NCBI GenBank assembly: GCA_050011815.1
Contig: JBEKIJ010000016.1
Coordinates: 1 to 64,000 of the forward strand
DNA: 64,000 nucleotides
Origin: Chersky-840 sp050011815
Lineage (GTDB): Bacteria > Actinomycetota > Acidimicrobiia > Acidimicrobiales > UBA8190
Reading direction: 5' to 3'
Positions 24,540 through 33,559 of this stretch are shown here, one piece after another. The position numbers and the translations under genes are program-made. A model generated the notes under the pieces. That model was not told the origin of the DNA, made no database searches, and saw nothing but the letters and a program-made list of their open reading frames with translations. The stretch's first letter is position 1. Each line of letters starts with the position of its first letter.

Positions 24540-25646
24540 TTACAGAGCGGCGGTGAGCGCTCCGAGCGGCATGCGCAGGTCCTCGAGCATGCGCAGGTCC
24601 TCTTGGGGGGAGCGGCCCAGGGTGGTCAGGTAGTTGCCGACGATCAGCGCGTTGATCCCTGCGGTCATGCCCATGGCCTGCAGATCCCGCAGCGTCACCT
24701 CCCGGCCTCCGGCGTAGCGGAGGATCACGCCCGGCAGGGCCAGCCGGAAGAGCGCGATCCACCGGATGGCCTCCCACGCCCCCACCACGGGCCGGTCCCC
24801 CAGGGGGGTCCCGGGGCGGGGGTTCAAGAAGTTGACGGGCACCTCGGTCGGGTCCAGGGCGCGCAGCTGCAGGAGGAGCTCGATGCGCTGCGCATCGCTC
24901 TCGCCCATGCCCACCAGGGCCCCGCAGCACAGCTCCATGCCATGGGCCCGGACCAGCTCGCACGTCCGGGCCCGCTCGTCCCAGCCGTGCGATGTCACGA
25001 CGCTCGGGAAGTAGGACCGGGCCGTCTCGACGTTGTGGTTGTACCGGTGCACGCCCCCCGCGGCCAGGCGCCGGGCCTGGTCCTCGGTGAGGATGCCGGC
25101 CGACACCGCCACCTGCAGCCCGGTGCGCTCCCGCACCAGGGGCACGAGCTCGAGCAGCCGGGCCATGATGCGCTCGTCGGGACCCCGCACGGCCAGGACG
25201 ATGCAGAACTCCGAGGCGCCCAGCGCGGCGGTCTCGGTCGCGGCGGCCAGGACCTCGTCGGTGTCGAGGAAGGGCGTGGCCTTCACCGGCGTGTCGAAGC
25301 GCGAGGACTGCGAGCAGAAGTGGCAGTCCTCGGGACACCCCCCGGTCTTGGCCGACAAGATGCCCTCCACCTCGACGGTGGGCCCGCACCAGGCGAGGCG
25401 CACCTCGTGGGCCAACGACGCCAATCCCATCACCGACTCGTCGGGAACCACCGCCAAGCTCCCCAATTCCTCGGCCTCCAACAGCCGGCGTTCGTCGAGC
25501 AGCGCCACACCGGCGGCGGCGATCATCGACCGGGCCTGGGTGGCGTTCGGGGTGGGGGGGAGCGTCACCGGACAGGCCTCGACGGGCGCCCGCAGTGAGA
25601 CGGTGCTACGCGTGGGGGCGGCGGTGGCGTCGGCGGGCACCGGCAC
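24540..25646 (-). CDS. bioB: Biotin synthase
   Basis: The radical SAM enzyme has CPEDCHFC (Cys104, Cys108, Cys111, for the 4Fe-4S cluster) and the BioB-specific blocks SQSSRFDTPVKATPFL, YNHNVETARSYFP and GMELCCGALVGMGES, which hold ligands of the 2Fe-2S cluster. It inserts sulfur into dethiobiotin. The frame gives 368 residues from GTG 25646. The first ~35 are not conserved and no ribosome site is seen, so the true start may be further in. No other bio gene is adjacent. The AccD/PccB-type gene at 3760 needs biotin, and a possible BsaP-like helper is at 12862. Confidence 0.9.
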   Translation of the reverse strand: MPVPADATAAPTRSTVSLRAPVEACPVTLPPTPNATQARSMIAAAGVALLDERRLLEAEELGSLAVVPDESVMGLASLAHEVRLAWCGPTVEVEGILSAKTGGCPEDCHFCSQSSRFDTPVKATPFLDTDEVLAAATETAALGASEFCIVLAVRGPDERIMARLLELVPLVRERTGLQVAVSAGILTEDQARRLAAGGVHRYNHNVETARSYFPSVVTSHGWDERARTCELVRAHGMELCCGALVGMGESDAQRIELLLQLRALDPTEVPVNFLNPRPGTPLGDRPVVGAWEAIRWIALFRLALPGVILRYAGGREVTLRDLQAMGMTAGINALIVGNYLTTLGRSPQEDLRMLEDLRMPLGALTAAL

Positions 25647-25707
25647 ACGGTAGCGGCCGGCCCCGAGGGGGCCTGAAACATCGGCCCGAGGAACAGGAGG
25701 CAGTCAG

Positions 25708-27006
25708 GTGGCGTGGGACTTCGAGACCGAACCGGAGTACGAGGAGAAGCTGGCCTGGGCGCGCGCTCTGGTGGACGAGGAGATCCTGCCCCTCGAGACC
25801 CTCGACCTCGACTACGACGACCTCCTCAGGGTGATCCGCCCCCTCCAGGACGAGGTGAAGCGCCAAGGTCTGTGGGCGGCCCACATGCCCCCCGAGCTCG
25901 GCGGCATGGGCTTCGGCCAGGTCCGGCTAGGCCTGCTCCACGAGGTGCTCGGGCGCTGCTTCTTGGCGCCGGTGGTCTTCGGCAACAACGCCCCGGACTC
26001 GGGCAACGCCGAGCTGCTGGCCGTGGGCATCGAGGCCAACGGCCGCGAGGAGCAGCGCACCCAGTGGCTCGAGCCCCTCTTGGAGGGAAAGCTCCGCAGC
26101 GCCTTCTCCATGACCGAGCCCGGCGCGGGCGCCGACCCGACCCTGATCGCCACCACGGCGGTGCGCGACGGGGAGCAGTGGGTGATCAACGGTCACAAGT
26201 GGTTCACCTCCAACGGCTCGGTGGCCGACTTCCTCATCGTCATGTGCGTGACCAATCCCGACGTCCATCCCTATGCGGGCTGCTCGATGGTCCTCGTCCC
26301 CACCGCCACGCCCGGCGTCGACATCATCCGGGACGTGCCCACCATGGAGCACCCGATCCCCCAGTTCGGGAAGTTCGGGGGCCACTCCGAGATCGTCTAT
26401 CGCGACGTCCGCGTGCCTGCCGATAACCTGGTGGGCAACGAGGGTGACGGTTTCCGCCTGGCCCAGATGCGCCTGGGGCCGGGCCGCATCCACCACTGCA
26501 TGCGCTGGCTGGGCCAGTCCCGGCGCGCCTTCGACATGCTCTGCGAGCGGGCCGTGTCGCGCCACCTCCACGGGTCTGTGTTGGCCGACAAGCAGATGGT
26601 CCAGAGCTGGGTGGCCGACTCGATGGCCGAGATGACCGCGGCACGGCTCATGACCCTCCAGGCGGCCTGGAAGATGGACCGCGACGGTGCCCCCGCGGCG
26701 CGCGTCGAGATCGCCATGATCAAGTACTACGGCGCCGGGGTCCTCTACAACGTCATCGACCGCGCCATCCAGGCGCATGGCTCGCTGGGCTTCTCCACCG
26801 ACCTCCCCCTCGAGCACATGTACCGGGCCGCCCGCGCCGCCCGCATCTACGACGGCCCCGACGAGGTCCACAAGGTCACCGTGGCCCGCCAGGTCCTCAA
26901 GCGCTACGCCCCGGCCGAGGTCCCCACCGAGCACGTCCCCACCCGCCGCGCCGCGGCCCGCGAGAAGTTCGCCGACCTCCTGGCCGAGGTGACCGCCAAC
27001 GACTGA
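25708..27006 (+). CDS. Acyl-CoA dehydrogenase (ACAD10/11-like)
   Basis: The 432-residue flavoenzyme has the FAD/substrate blocks FSMTEPGAGADPT (~131-143), WVINGHKWFTSNG and FGGHSEIVYRDVRVP, and a C-terminal helical part with LAD-type RIYDGPDEVHK. The candidate catalytic base is the Asp of YDG, as in the ACAD10/11 subgroup rather than the Glu of short/medium-chain enzymes. The start GTG 25708 has AGGAGG at 25695-25700. It is divergent from bioB. It oxidises an acyl-CoA in beta-oxidation or a related pathway; chain length unknown. Confidence 0.88.
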   Translation: MAWDFETEPEYEEKLAWARALVDEEILPLETLDLDYDDLLRVIRPLQDEVKRQGLWAAHMPPELGGMGFGQVRLGLLHEVLGRCFLAPVVFGNNAPDSGNAELLAVGIEANGREEQRTQWLEPLLEGKLRSAFSMTEPGAGADPTLIATTAVRDGEQWVINGHKWFTSNGSVADFLIVMCVTNPDVHPYAGCSMVLVPTATPGVDIIRDVPTMEHPIPQFGKFGGHSEIVYRDVRVPADNLVGNEGDGFRLAQMRLGPGRIHHCMRWLGQSRRAFDMLCERAVSRHLHGSVLADKQMVQSWVADSMAEMTAARLMTLQAAWKMDRDGAPAARVEIAMIKYYGAGVLYNVIDRAIQAHGSLGFSTDLPLEHMYRAARAARIYDGPDEVHKVTVARQVLKRYAPAEVPTEHVPTRRAAAREKFADLLAEVTAND

Positions 27007-27079
27007 CCCGCCCCGGCGCTAGCGTGCCCGGACCGGGGTGTGATCGGCATCTCGCGTTCACGCCAGGGGGGGACGGTCC

Positions 27080-27931
27080 ATGCGGGTGACGGTGTGCGGG
27101 GCCCGGGGTTCGACGCCGGCCTCGGGGCCCGGGACCGTTCGCTACGGCGGGCACACCTCGTGTGTGGCGTTGGCCCACGACGGGGAGCGCCCCAGCCTCG
27201 TCCTCGACGCCGGCACCGGGATCCGGGGCGTCACCGCCCTCCTCGGCCAGCACCCCTTCGACGGCTCGATCATCCTCGGCCATCTCCACTGGGACCACAC
27301 CCAGGGACTGCCCTTCTTCGCCGGCGCCGACCGGCCCGACGCCAGGACCGACCTCTACATGCCCGAGCAGGGTGACGCCGAGGAGGTCCTGCGCCGCGTC
27401 ATGTCGCCGCCCCATTTCCCCATCACGCCCGCCCAGCTGCGCGGCACCTGGACCTTTCGCGGCCTCGAGGCCGACGTGGCCCACGACATCGAGGGCTTCA
27501 CCGTGGTGGCCCGGGAGATCCCCCACAAGGGGGGCCGCACCTTCGGCTTCCGCGTCTCCGACGACACCGCCACCCTCGCCTATCTCTCGGACCACTGTCC
27601 CACCGCCCTGGGGCCCGGACCCGACGGGCTCGGGGAGTACCACGACACCGCCCTGGCGCTGGTGGCCGACGCCGACCTGCTCATCCACGACGCCCAGTAC
27701 CTCGACGACGAGCTGGCCCGGCGGGCCAGCTTCGGCCACTCCTCCCCGGGGTACGCGGCCCACCTGGCCCAGCGGGCCGGGGCGGCGCGCCTGGTGCTCT
27801 TCCACCACGACCCCCCCCGCACCGACGACGACATCGACGCCGTGGTGGCCTCGTTCGCCGCCGGTTCCCTGGCGGTGGTCGCAGCCGCCGAGGGCATGGT
27901 CCTGGACCTCCCCGCTTCCCCGCCGTCATGA
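27080..27931 (+). CDS. MBL-fold metal-dependent hydrolase
   Basis: The 283-residue metallo-beta-lactamase-fold protein has the HxHxDH motif HLHWDH (His68, His70, Asp72, His73), a later metal Asp in IHDAQYLDDE, His in GHSSPGYAA and a C-terminal LVLFHHDP. The N-terminus MRVTVCGARGSTPASGPGTVRYGG is typical of the phosphodiesterase/ribonuclease Z-like subgroup. It could cleave phosphodiesters or cyclic nucleotides; this is inferred from family only. It sits just before the signalling block that contains a nucleotidyl cyclase. Confidence 0.8.
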   Translation: MRVTVCGARGSTPASGPGTVRYGGHTSCVALAHDGERPSLVLDAGTGIRGVTALLGQHPFDGSIILGHLHWDHTQGLPFFAGADRPDARTDLYMPEQGDAEEVLRRVMSPPHFPITPAQLRGTWTFRGLEADVAHDIEGFTVVAREIPHKGGRTFGFRVSDDTATLAYLSDHCPTALGPGPDGLGEYHDTALALVADADLLIHDAQYLDDELARRASFGHSSPGYAAHLAQRAGAARLVLFHHDPPRTDDDIDAVVASFAAGSLAVVAAAEGMVLDLPASPPS

Positions 27932-27991
27932 CCCGCCGGGGCCCCGCCCCGGGCAGGGTCGGGGCACCCCTCTGACCTACAGTTCGGGGCC

Positions 27992-28660
27992 ATGGTCGTT
28001 CGAGTCGTCCTGGCCGAGGACAACTACCTGGTGCGCGAGGGGGTCCGTACCCTCGTCGAGACCGAGCCCGACCTCGAGGTGGTGGGGTGCTGTGAGGATT
28101 ACGACTCGCTGATCGCCACCGTCGAGCGCCAGGACCCCGACGTGGTGGTGACCGACATCCGCATGCCCCCGACGGGGACCGACGAAGGGATCCGGGCCGC
28201 CGAGGTGCTGCGCCAGGGCCACCCCGACATGGGGGTGGTGGTGCTCAGCCAGTACTCCGAGCCCGCCTACGCCCTGGCCTTCTTGGACGGGGGATCGAAA
28301 GGCCGCGCCTATCTCCTGAAGGAGCGGGTCTCCGACATCGGCCAGCTGGCCGGCGCCATCCGCGAGGTGGCCGCCGGCGGGTCGGTCATCGACCCCGAGG
28401 TGGTCGACGCCCTGGTGGCGGCGCGCTCCAAGTCCGCCGACTCACCCCTGCACCGCCTCACGGCGCGCGAGGGCGAGATCCTCTCGGAGATGGCCCAGGG
28501 CAAGAACAACGCGGCGGTGGCCGCCTCCCTCGTGCTCTCGGAACGTGCGGTCGAGAAGCACATCAACTCGATCTTCTCCAAGCTGGCCCTGAGCCAGGAG
28601 CCCGACGTCCATCGGCGCGTGAAGGCGGTCCTCCTCTTTCTCTCCGCCCAGGACGCCTGA
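27992..28660 (+). CDS. NarL/LuxR-type response regulator
   Basis: The 222-residue protein has an intact receiver: acidic pocket VLAEDN, phosphoacceptor Asp51 in VVVTDIRMPP, Lys in YLLKERV. A LuxR-type helix-turn-helix follows (HRLTAREGEILSEMAQ...ERAVEKHINSIFSKLAL). The receiver is closely related to the N-terminus of the cyclase-linked regulator at 32126-33475. It lies on the strand opposite to the kinase at 29182-31353, which is a plausible partner, by inference. Confidence 0.85.
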   Translation: MVVRVVLAEDNYLVREGVRTLVETEPDLEVVGCCEDYDSLIATVERQDPDVVVTDIRMPPTGTDEGIRAAEVLRQGHPDMGVVVLSQYSEPAYALAFLDGGSKGRAYLLKERVSDIGQLAGAIREVAAGGSVIDPEVVDALVAARSKSADSPLHRLTAREGEILSEMAQGKNNAAVAASLVLSERAVEKHINSIFSKLALSQEPDVHRRVKAVLLFLSAQDA

Positions 28661-28757
28661 GGCCTGTCCGGCCCGGGTCGGCCCGGGGAGGGGGTGCTGC
28701 CACCACCGCCCCGCTCGTGCTGTCAGCCTGTGCCCCCGACCGGCGGGCTGCCAGGAT

Positions 28758-29156
28758 ATGCACGTGGGTGACCAGGGGACCACGGTCCTGATCGTCGACG
28801 ACCAGCTGCCCTTCCGCATGGCGGCGCGCTCGGTGGTCGGGGTGACCCCGGGCTTCGAGGTGGTGGGGGAGGCCAAGTCGGGGGAGGAGGCCGTCGAGCA
28901 GGCGGCCGCGCTGCACCCCCAGCTCGTCCTCATGGACATCAACATGGACGGCATCTCGGGGATCGAGGCCACCCGCCGGATCACCGCCGAGAATCCCGGG
29001 ACCCGGGTGGTCCTCCTCTCGACCTACGACGCCGAGGACCTCCCCGCCGACGCCCGCACCTGTGGCGCGCTGGGCTATGTCCACAAGGAACAGTTCGGGC
29101 CCGACGTCCTCGTGGGCATGTGGACGGGCGAGGAGACGGGCTGCTTCAAAGGGTGA
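28758..29156 (+). CDS. Stand-alone receiver domain (response regulator without output domain)
   Basis: The 132-residue receiver has VLIVDDQLPF (acidic pocket), LVLMDINMDG (phosphoacceptor ~Asp58) and GYVHKEQF (Lys). The protein ends right after the receiver, with no HTH. GTG 28764 is a close alternative start. It converges on the kinase gene, ending 25 bases from its stop. It may be a phosphate sink or a CheY-like protein that binds a partner. Confidence 0.8.
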   Translation: MHVGDQGTTVLIVDDQLPFRMAARSVVGVTPGFEVVGEAKSGEEAVEQAAALHPQLVLMDINMDGISGIEATRRITAENPGTRVVLLSTYDAEDLPADARTCGALGYVHKEQFGPDVLVGMWTGEETGCFKG

Positions 29157-29181
29157 CGGTCTTCTCAGGCCGACGGTCTTC

Positions 29182-31353
29182 TCAGCGGTCGAGGGGGATC
29201 TGGCCGCCGATGGTGGTGCCCTCGCCCGGCGCGCTCTGCACGCGGAGCGTGCCGCCGATCGCCCCCACCCGGTCGCTCATGTTCACGAAGCCGGCGCCAC
29301 CGGCAAGGCTGCCGTCGGTGTCGAACCCCGTCCCGGTGTCGCGCACCTCGAAATTGAGATTGGCACCGTCGGCCCACACCCGGACGGAGGCGGTGGCCCC
29401 CTCGCCGGCGTGCTTGCCCGCGTTCTGCAACGCCTCGAGGCAACAGAAGTAGACGGCGGACTCCCGCTCGGGCGAGTACCGGTCGAGATCCTCGGCGTGG
29501 ACCTCGGTGGGCAGGGCGGCCCGACCCGCCGCCGAGCGCAAGGCCTCGGCGATGCCCCGGTCGATCAGGAGGGGCGGATAGATGCCGTGCGCCAGGGCCC
29601 GGAGCTCCTGGACCGCTTCTTGGATGCCCGTGCCCAACTCGTCGAGGATCTTGCCCGAGGCCTCGGGATCGCGATCGGCGAGTTGCCGGGCCAACCGGAC
29701 GTTCACCGCCAGCGCCACCAGGTGCTGCTGGGCCCCGTCGTGGAGGTTGCGCTCGATCTGGCGCCGGGCCGCGTCCGAGGCGGCCACGATGCGCGCCCGG
29801 GACGCCCGCAGCTCGTCGGCCTGACGCCGGACCTCGTCGAGGGACTCCTGGAGGGCGGAGTCGAGCTCGACGTTGTGCAGCGCCAGTCCCACCTGCCGGG
29901 CCAGCTCGGTGAGCATGGTGTCGTCGTCGGTCGTGAACTGTTCGCTGTTGGGAGGTCGCACCGCCACGATGAGGCCGAGGACCTGGCCCGAGTGCGTGGT
30001 GGGGGCCACCCGCACCACGCTGTCCTCCCGGCCCGCCAGCAGGCTCGGCAGCCAGATCTCGACCCAGGCGCTGCCCGTGACCCCGGCCCGGGCCACCACC
30101 GTCGCCTCCTCGTCGTTGAGCGTCATGTGCCGCACCGGGACATCGGGCACCGACACCGTCCGCTCGAGCCGGCCCCCCGATCCCGTCCACACCTCCGCCG
30201 CGGCCAGCCCCAGCGTCTTGCGCAGCGACTCGGCCACCTGCAACAGGAGCTCGTCCATGGGGATGGCACGCGACAACCGGCTCCCGAAGGTGCGCAGCAC
30301 GGTGTCGGGCGCCTCGCGCTCGCCGTAGACGATGCGGTTGGCGTACTGCGTCAGCCGTTGGCGCGCCGGCCCGTACAGCAACGCCGCCACCGCGGCGGCG
30401 GCCATCGACAGCGCCAGCAGGGGACGCTGGTCGTGGGTGGGGGCATGGCCGAGGCCGACCACGATGACGAGGTACACGATCACGACGATGCCGGTGAGCC
30501 CGGCCAACGACACGGTGTGGGCCAGGATGCGGTCGATGCGCCCCGCCAGCCGGCGCGAGCTGCCCATGGCGAGCGCCACCGCCAGCGGGAAGGTCGACAC
30601 CATCACCACGAGCCAGGGCCAGCGCGGCCAGTCCCACAGGACCCGCAGGGCGAGGGCCACCACGAGCATCTCGGCCCCGACGGCCAGGGCCCACCCGAAC
30701 CACTGCATCCGCTGGCGCTCCACGCCCCGGGAGCGGACGTAGCGGCGCTGGGACCCCACCAGCCCGATGGTCCCGAACACGACGGCCTCGACCGCCACGG
30801 GCCACAGTGGCAGGCCGGGACGGCGCGTCCACATGGCCACCCCGGTGGCGCCGCCCACGACGTAGCCGCCCACGATGGCGGCCCGGCTCAGGCGACAGCT
30901 GCCGTCGGGCAGGCCCAGCAACAGGTGCATGACCGCCACCGGCACCAGGGCCACGCTCACCGGCTCCGCCACGCGCGCGATGGACAGCGCGCTGCCACTC
31001 ACCGCCGAACCGTGGATGTGCGCCTCGACGGCCGCGGCGCTCAGCGCGCCCACCGCCGCCAGGACGGTCCCCGCCAGGGCCAGCAGCCCCTGGCGTTCGA
31101 AGGGACGACGGACGACGGCGAAGGTCCCCGCCAACGCGAACGCCGCGATCAACGCGGAGCGGAGGACCTCGGTGGCCAGGTTGGCGTGGCGACCGAGCAC
31201 GGGCGCGTAGGCGGCGCACCCCACCGCCACCACCGCCAACACCGCGGCGCCGTACGACGACCCCGGGCGGTGCGCGGCGACGGGCTCGGTGACGACGCGG
31301 GCGGTGCCCGTGCCCCTCCCCGTGCCGGCGCCGGCCTCGACCCGGACGCTCAT
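29182..31353 (-). CDS. Membrane sensor histidine kinase (HisKA_3 type) with GAF domain
   Basis: The 723-residue kinase has about eight N-terminal membrane helices (~30-310), a GAF-like region (~360-505), a coiled coil, then a HisKA_3 dimerisation domain with RNLHDGAQQHLVAL (His538) and an ATPase domain with EALQNAGKHA (~640-649, N-box) and DTGTGFD (G1). This is the NarL-kinase (DesK/LiaS-like) class that pairs with LuxR-type response regulators. It overlaps the ABC ATPase gene by 4 bases (31350-31353), so kinase, ATPase and cyclase-regulator form one operon. Confidence 0.87.
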   Translation of the reverse strand: MSVRVEAGAGTGRGTGTARVVTEPVAAHRPGSSYGAAVLAVVAVGCAAYAPVLGRHANLATEVLRSALIAAFALAGTFAVVRRPFERQGLLALAGTVLAAVGALSAAAVEAHIHGSAVSGSALSIARVAEPVSVALVPVAVMHLLLGLPDGSCRLSRAAIVGGYVVGGATGVAMWTRRPGLPLWPVAVEAVVFGTIGLVGSQRRYVRSRGVERQRMQWFGWALAVGAEMLVVALALRVLWDWPRWPWLVVMVSTFPLAVALAMGSSRRLAGRIDRILAHTVSLAGLTGIVVIVYLVIVVGLGHAPTHDQRPLLALSMAAAAVAALLYGPARQRLTQYANRIVYGEREAPDTVLRTFGSRLSRAIPMDELLLQVAESLRKTLGLAAAEVWTGSGGRLERTVSVPDVPVRHMTLNDEEATVVARAGVTGSAWVEIWLPSLLAGREDSVVRVAPTTHSGQVLGLIVAVRPPNSEQFTTDDDTMLTELARQVGLALHNVELDSALQESLDEVRRQADELRASRARIVAASDAARRQIERNLHDGAQQHLVALAVNVRLARQLADRDPEASGKILDELGTGIQEAVQELRALAHGIYPPLLIDRGIAEALRSAAGRAALPTEVHAEDLDRYSPERESAVYFCCLEALQNAGKHAGEGATASVRVWADGANLNFEVRDTGTGFDTDGSLAGGAGFVNMSDRVGAIGGTLRVQSAPGEGTTIGGQIPLDR

Positions 31354-32123
31354 CCGGTCGTCGAGGGCGTGGAGCTCCCAGTGGCGCCCGCCGTGGTGGC
31401 GCCCGCCGTGGTGGCGCCCGCCGTGGCGGTGAGGGTGCTCCGGCCGCTCGCCCCGTCGTCCTCGATACGGCCGTCGCGCATGCGCACGATCCGGGTGGCC
31501 GCGGCGGCGACGTCGTCGTCGTGGGTCACGAGCAAGATGGCCTGGCCCCCGGCGTGCAGCCGCCGGAACAGCTCGAGCACCTCGAGACCCCCGTCGGAGT
31601 CGAGGGCGCCGGTGGGCTCATCGGCGAGCAGGAGGGTCGGCTTGTTGGCCAGGGCCCTGGCGATGGCCAGGCGCTGGCGCTGCCCGCCCGACAACACCCC
31701 GGGCGCGGCGGCCTGCTTGTCGGCGAGGCCCAGCATGTCGAGGAGGTCGCGGGCGCGACTCTCGGCCTGGCGCCGCCGGGCCCCGGCGATGACGGCCGGC
31801 AACGTGACGTTCTCGAGCACGCTCATGCCCTCGAGCAGGTTGAAGAACTGGAAGACGATGCCGATGTGGCTCCGACGCATGCGCGCCAGCGCGTTCTCGT
31901 CCTTGTCGGTGAGCGACTCGCCGGCCACGACGATCTCGCCCTCGGTCGGGGTGTCGAGCCCCGCCACCAGATTGAGGAGGGTGGACTTGCCGCACCCCGA
32001 CGGTCCCATCACCGCCACGAACTCGGTGTCGTCCATCGTGACGTCGATGCCCCGCAGGGCCCGCACGGGCGCCCCGTCGGCCTCGTAGGTCTTGCGAACG
32101 CCTCGTGCCTCCATGACGTGCAT
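31350..32123 (-). CDS. ABC transporter ATPase, LolD/MacB type
   Basis: The 257-residue ATPase has Walker A MGPSGCGKSTLLN (~39-51), FQFFNLLEGMSVLENVTLP (Q-loop), signature LSGGQRQRLAIARAL, and Walker B LLLADEPTGALDS, followed by LVTHDDD. It is typical of LolD/MacB/FtsE-like ATPases that work with FtsX-type permeases. No permease is encoded in the operon or nearby. The C-terminus carries a disordered tail with AGATT repeats from the 15-base tandem repeat at 31381-31425. ATG 32123 has GGGAGTG upstream; it is 2 bases after the cyclase-regulator stop. Confidence 0.88.
   Translation of the reverse strand: MHVMEARGVRKTYEADGAPVRALRGIDVTMDDTEFVAVMGPSGCGKSTLLNLVAGLDTPTEGEIVVAGESLTDKDENALARMRRSHIGIVFQFFNLLEGMSVLENVTLPAVIAGARRRQAESRARDLLDMLGLADKQAAAPGVLSGGQRQRLAIARALANKPTLLLADEPTGALDSDGGLEVLELFRRLHAGGQAILLVTHDDDVAAAATRIVRMRDGRIEDDGASGRSTLTATAGATTAGATTAGATGSSTPSTTG
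31381..31425. repeat. Three perfect 15-base tandem repeats (GTGGCGCCCGCCGTG)
   Basis: Units at 31381-31395, 31396-31410 and 31411-31425 are identical; on the minus strand they encode a five-residue AGATT-type repeat at the end of the ABC ATPase. Copy number changes keep the frame, so the tail length may vary between strains. Confidence 0.85.
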
Positions 32124-32125
32124 CG

Positions 32126-33475
32126 TCACTCCCTGTCTCGGTTGTCGTGCCCTGCTGTGCTCCGAAGCGTCCCCGCCGCCACCTTCCAGGCCGACACCGG
32201 CGCTTCTCGCCCTTTCACCAGCGCCGGGGCGAGCGGGCGGGCCGGGGGCGGGTCGGCCAGGGCGCCGTAGGTGGCCTCGCTGAGCACGGTCTCGCCCGGC
32301 TCGGCCCACTGTTGGAGCCGCTGGGCCAGGTTCACCGTGTCGCCCACCAACGTGTACTCGAGCCGCTCCTCGGACCCGAGCAGGGCCGCCGCGGCCGGTC
32401 CGGTCGTGATCCCGATCCCGAGCTCGAAGGGGGCCAGGCCCTCGTCGACCCACAGCTTGTTGACGCGCGCCTGGGCGGCGTGCATCTCGAGGGCGGCGTC
32501 CACGGCCCGCCCGGCGTGATCGGGAACGGCCACGGGCGCGCCGAACACGGCCATGACGGCGTCACCCACGAACTGCATGACGGTGCCGCTGGCGTCGATG
32601 ATGGCCCTGTTCATCTCGCCGCGGTGCACGTTGAGCTGTCCCGCCAGGGCACTGGGATCGGCCCGCTCGGCGATGCTCGAGTAGCCCCGGATGTCGGACA
32701 TGAGCACGCTCACGACCACGGCCTCGGTCTCGCCCAGTCCCCGTCCCTGGCGCACGAGAAGGTCGGCGACGCCGCCGGGAAGCAGCCGGCTCAGGGTCTC
32801 GCCCTGTTCCTCGCGGTTGACGATGGCCTCGTGGAGCATCCGCAGTCGCCGCAGCGAGTTCTGCCCGCCCGCGCTGGCCTGCTGGGCGATGCGCAGGAAG
32901 AGCTTCTCGACGCCGTCGGCCGCGGCCGACGCCGTCGTGGCCTGGGCCACGGCGATGGCCTTGATGGGCCGCCCCTCGGCCACCAGCCGCAGGAGCTCCT
33001 CCTCGGCCTCGGTCAGCTCCCCGGCGTCGGTGACCGGGTGCACCATCGACTCCACGATGGTGGGGTCGAGGACCGATCCCCCCGTGGCCACGGCCCGGAC
33101 GGCCCGGGCCAGCTGGTCGCCCTCGGCGACATGGTCCTTCAGCAGGTACGCGCACCCGGCGGCGCCCTCGTCGAGCAGCGAGATGGCGTACTCGGGGTCG
33201 TCGAATTGCGACAGGATCACCACCCCGGTGCCGGGGTGGCGCTTGCGGATCTCGTGGGCGGCTTCGATGCCCTCGTTCTGGAAGCTCGGGGGCATCCGGA
33301 TGTCGGTCACGACCACCTGGGGGGCGAGCTTGGAAGCGCCGGTGACGAGCTCGTCGTAGTCCGCGGCGGTGCCCACCACCTCCACGTCGGGCTCGAGCGC
33401 CAGCAGCGCCCGCACCCCCTCTCGCACGATGAGGTTGTCGTCGGCGAGAAAGACGCTGATGGTGCCCCCGGACAT
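32126..33475 (-). CDS. Response regulator fused to a class III adenylate/guanylate cyclase
   Basis: The 449-residue protein has an N-terminal receiver (ADDN, Asp58 in VVVTDIRMPP, Lys113 in LLKDH), a middle stretch (~152-195, LTEAEEELLRLVAEGRPIKAIAVAQA) that looks like a degenerate LuxR helix-turn-helix, a linker, and a class III cyclase domain with SDIRGYSSIAERADP (Asp261) and VGDAVMAVFG (Asp305), the two metal ligands. It would make cAMP or cGMP on phosphorylation. ATG 33475 starts at the conserved receiver. It begins the operon with the ABC ATPase and kinase. Whether it makes cAMP or cGMP cannot be told from sequence alone. Confidence 0.88.
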   Translation of the reverse strand: MSGGTISVFLADDNLIVREGVRALLALEPDVEVVGTAADYDELVTGASKLAPQVVVTDIRMPPSFQNEGIEAAHEIRKRHPGTGVVILSQFDDPEYAISLLDEGAAGCAYLLKDHVAEGDQLARAVRAVATGGSVLDPTIVESMVHPVTDAGELTEAEEELLRLVAEGRPIKAIAVAQATTASAAADGVEKLFLRIAQQASAGGQNSLRRLRMLHEAIVNREEQGETLSRLLPGGVADLLVRQGRGLGETEAVVVSVLMSDIRGYSSIAERADPSALAGQLNVHRGEMNRAIIDASGTVMQFVGDAVMAVFGAPVAVPDHAGRAVDAALEMHAAQARVNKLWVDEGLAPFELGIGITTGPAAAALLGSEERLEYTLVGDTVNLAQRLQQWAEPGETVLSEATYGALADPPPARPLAPALVKGREAPVSAWKVAAGTLRSTAGHDNRDRE

Positions 33476-33559
33476 GCCCCTATTTGGCCTGGTCGGAGGG
33501 AAAGGGTCAAGGGTGCGCGCCCCCGCCCCCATGGGGGTGCCAGCCGGTGTGCGCCGACC

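Noticed and set aside
29062..32088. A 1,008-codon open frame on the + strand opposite the kinase and ABC genes
   Set aside because: The translation is rich in Arg, Gly, His and Gln with no known domain, and it lies antisense to proteins with clear kinase and ATPase motifs. In very GC-rich DNA such frames stay open by chance.
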